DNA of 64,000 nucleotides, taken from Sphaerisporangium krabiense (GTDB lineage: Bacteria; Actinomycetota; Actinomycetes; Streptosporangiales; Streptosporangiaceae). The stretch lies in the NCBI RefSeq assembly GCF_014200435.1, contig NZ_JACHBR010000001.1, forward strand, positions 3,999,501 through 4,063,500. Reading direction: 5' to 3'. The position numbers were made by a program, and so were the translations under genes. The notes beneath the pieces are model-generated. The model saw only the letters and a program-made list of their open reading frames with translations, ran no database searches and was not told where the DNA came from. This document shows, piece by piece, positions 62,556 through 64,000 of the stretch. How positions within the stretch are numbered: position 1 is the first letter of the stretch; every line of letters begins with the position of its first letter.

Positions 62556-63212
62556 ATGACGAACGTCTCGGCGGGGACGCTCCGCCGGCGCCCGGCTCAG
62601 CGCCGCAGCGTGGAGCGGGTCGAGCGCATGCTCGACGAGTGCGCCCGCCTGCTCGACGAGGTGGGGTACGACGGTCTGACGACCAAGGAGGTCGCCCGCA
62701 GGGCGGAGGTGCCGATCGGCACGTTCTACCAGTTCTTCCCCGACAAACAGGGGCTCGTGCGGGCGCTGGCGCTGCGCAACCTGGACGCCTTCCTCTCCCG
62801 CCTGACCTCGCGGCTCGGCGAGGCGGAGGTCTCCGACTGGACCGGGGCGGTCGACCTGGCCGTGGACGAGTTCGTGGACATGAAGCGCACCATTCCCGGC
62901 TTCGCGATCATGGACTTCGGCGAGATCCTGCCGACCCCGGCGGGGCCGCCGCTCAAGGGCACCGACCGCCTGCTGGACTCGACGCTGGAGAACAACGTCA
63001 TCGTCGCCGACCGCCTGCGGTCGCTGACCATCGAGCTGCTCGGCGCCCCGACGGGGCCGGCCCTGGACCGCGCGCTCATCGTGGCCGTGGAGGCCGCGGA
63101 CGCCGTGCTGAAGCTCGCCTTCCGCGCCCACCCGGGCGGCGACCCCGACCTCATCGCCGAGTGCAAACGGCTGGTCCGCACCTACCTCGCCGACCACCTG
63201 CCGGCCCGCTGA
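62556..63212 (+). CDS. TetR family transcriptional regulator
   Basis: A 218-residue regulator with the TetR helix-turn-helix at about 25-70 (ECARLLDEVGYDGLTTKEVARRA, then IGTFYQFFPDKQGLVRAL) and an all-helical C-terminal ligand domain. The start used is the ATG at 62556; a two-codon earlier region has two further ATGs in another frame that make a four-codon ORF overlapping this start. GGAGGG lies 11 nt upstream. Divergent from the GH1 gene; the effector is unknown. Confidence 0.87.
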   Translation: MTNVSAGTLRRRPAQRRSVERVERMLDECARLLDEVGYDGLTTKEVARRAEVPIGTFYQFFPDKQGLVRALALRNLDAFLSRLTSRLGEAEVSDWTGAVDLAVDEFVDMKRTIPGFAIMDFGEILPTPAGPPLKGTDRLLDSTLENNVIVADRLRSLTIELLGAPTGPALDRALIVAVEAADAVLKLAFRAHPGGDPDLIAECKRLVRTYLADHLPAR

Positions 63213-63218
63213 CCGGTG

Positions 63219-64000
63219 TCAGGCCAGCGAGGGGTCGTCCAGGCGGCCGAGCAGGTCCTGGTCCAGCTTGACCTCGCGGGCCCCGAGCATCTCGTCGAGC
63301 TGCGTGAGCGAGCTGACGCCGACGATCGGGACGATGTCCTGCGCCAGCAGCCAGGCGATCACCACCTGGTTCGGCGTGGCGCCGATCTCGCCGGCCACCT
63401 CGCGCAGCGCGGCCAGCCGCCGCGTCGTCCCCGGGTGGTCGTACTGCGCGGGGATCGGACGGTCCGCGCGGGTGTAGGCGCCGGAGAGCAGCGTGGAGTA
63501 GGTCCACAGCCGCAGCCCCTCGGCGCGCACGTAGCCGAGCGTCTCCTCGCCGACCTGCACGTGCGCGGACTCGTTCAGCCGCGCGCCGGGCCGGGGGCGC
63601 AGGTAGGAGTGCCGGAGCTGCACGTGCGTGTACGGCGCGAGGCCCGACGACAGCGCGAGGCCGCGCGCCCGCTCGATCCGCCACGCCGGGTGGTTGGACG
63701 CGCCGACGTGCCGCGCCTTGCCCTCGGCGACCAGCTCGCCGAAGACGCGGGCCTGCTCCTCCAGCGGCGTCGCGTGGTCCTCGATGTGGGCCCAGTAGAC
63801 GTCCACGTGGTCGGTGCCGAGCCTGCGCAGGCTGGCCTCGGCCGCCGCGCGGACGGCCGCGGGCGACAGCCCTTCGGCCGAGTCCAGGGTGCGCGCGCCG
63901 GGCACGGTGGGGCGGGCGCCGCACTTGGTGCTCACGATCATGCGGTCGCGGGCGCCACGGGAGGCGAGCCACCTGCCGATCGTGGTCTCGCTCTCGTCGC
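63219..64000 (-). CDS. aldo/keto reductase, 5' truncated by window end
   Basis: The frame remains open to the edge of the window: 19 further codons precede the first internal Met and encode DESETTIGRWLASRGARDR, the usual AKR segment before IVSTKCG. About 260 residues are present out of roughly 320. The NADPH-dependent (beta/alpha)8 fold shows DVYWAHIEDHATPLEE, GASNHPAW, and GEIGATPNQVVIAWLLAQ with IVPIVGVSSLTQLDEML at the cofactor end. The catalytic Asp/Tyr region lies outside the window. Such reductases act on sugars or small aldehydes; no partner genes are visible. Confidence 0.9.
   Translation of the reverse strand, partial: DESETTIGRWLASRGARDRMIVSTKCGARPTVPGARTLDSAEGLSPAAVRAAAEASLRRLGTDHVDVYWAHIEDHATPLEEQARVFGELVAEGKARHVGASNHPAWRIERARGLALSSGLAPYTHVQLRHSYLRPRPGARLNESAHVQVGEETLGYVRAEGLRLWTYSTLLSGAYTRADRPIPAQYDHPGTTRRLAALREVAGEIGATPNQVVIAWLLAQDIVPIVGVSSLTQLDEMLGAREVKLDQDLLGRLDDPSLA

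Overview
The window is a GC-rich actinomycete chromosome segment. The gene order gltX, tRNA-Gln/tRNA-Glu, ndgR-leuCD-hup, cofC, gpsA, ddl, thiL, thiD, rpmB, recG, coaD, rpmF, rnc, mutM, smc, ftsY is the order known from Streptomyces and relatives. A coenzyme F420 gene, a MhuD-type haem-degrading enzyme, iron boxes of the IdeR/DmdR type and many leaderless promoters also point to Actinomycetes. A short HU without a lysine-rich tail and several accessory insertions make a streptosporangial or actinomadural relative plausible, but the genus cannot be fixed from sequence alone.

Layout. 1-6.6 kb: a 5'-truncated winged-helix protein, a MhuD-like protein, a fumarylacetoacetase-fold hydrolase overlapping gltX, an M3 oligopeptidase, then tRNA-Gln and two tRNA-Glu genes. 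6.6-12.4 kb: a large acidic protein of unknown function, ndgR divergent from leuCD, a small coupled ORF, HU and a 67-residue protein. 12.4-16.4 kb: an accessory block of MFS exporter, TetR regulator and DHA2 exporter lying inside the conserved order. 16.4-42.4 kb: conserved housekeeping block (F420, phospholipid, peptidoglycan, thiamine, ribosome, CoA, DNA repair, chromosome segregation, protein targeting). It is interrupted by a trans-sulfuration-type PLP enzyme and by a membrane-anchored repeat protein ending in a CBM2-like domain.

42.4-64 kb is mostly accessory. It holds an iron-siderophore ABC importer under tandem iron boxes, a cysteine synthase-fold enzyme, a SigR-like ECF sigma factor without an adjacent anti-sigma gene, a DMT exporter divergent from an XRE-cupin regulator, a polysaccharide deacetylase lipoprotein and typA. 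These are followed by a hydrolase coupled to ackA, a MarR/VOC pair with twin palindromes, an aldehyde dehydrogenase, a secreted coiled-coil LAS-type peptidase, a Cmx-like exporter with a possible drug-sensing leader, a GH1 glucosidase with a TetR regulator, and a 5'-truncated aldo/keto reductase.

No rRNA, CRISPR array, insertion sequence, prophage or complete biosynthetic cluster is visible. The most informative non-coding signals are duplicated operator-like repeats at divergent regulator/target pairs (ndgR-leuC, TetR-DHA2, MarR-VOC), the tandem iron boxes, the structured leader upstream of the Cmx-like gene, and a repeated leaderless architecture in which a TANNNT element lies 6-7 nt before the start codon.
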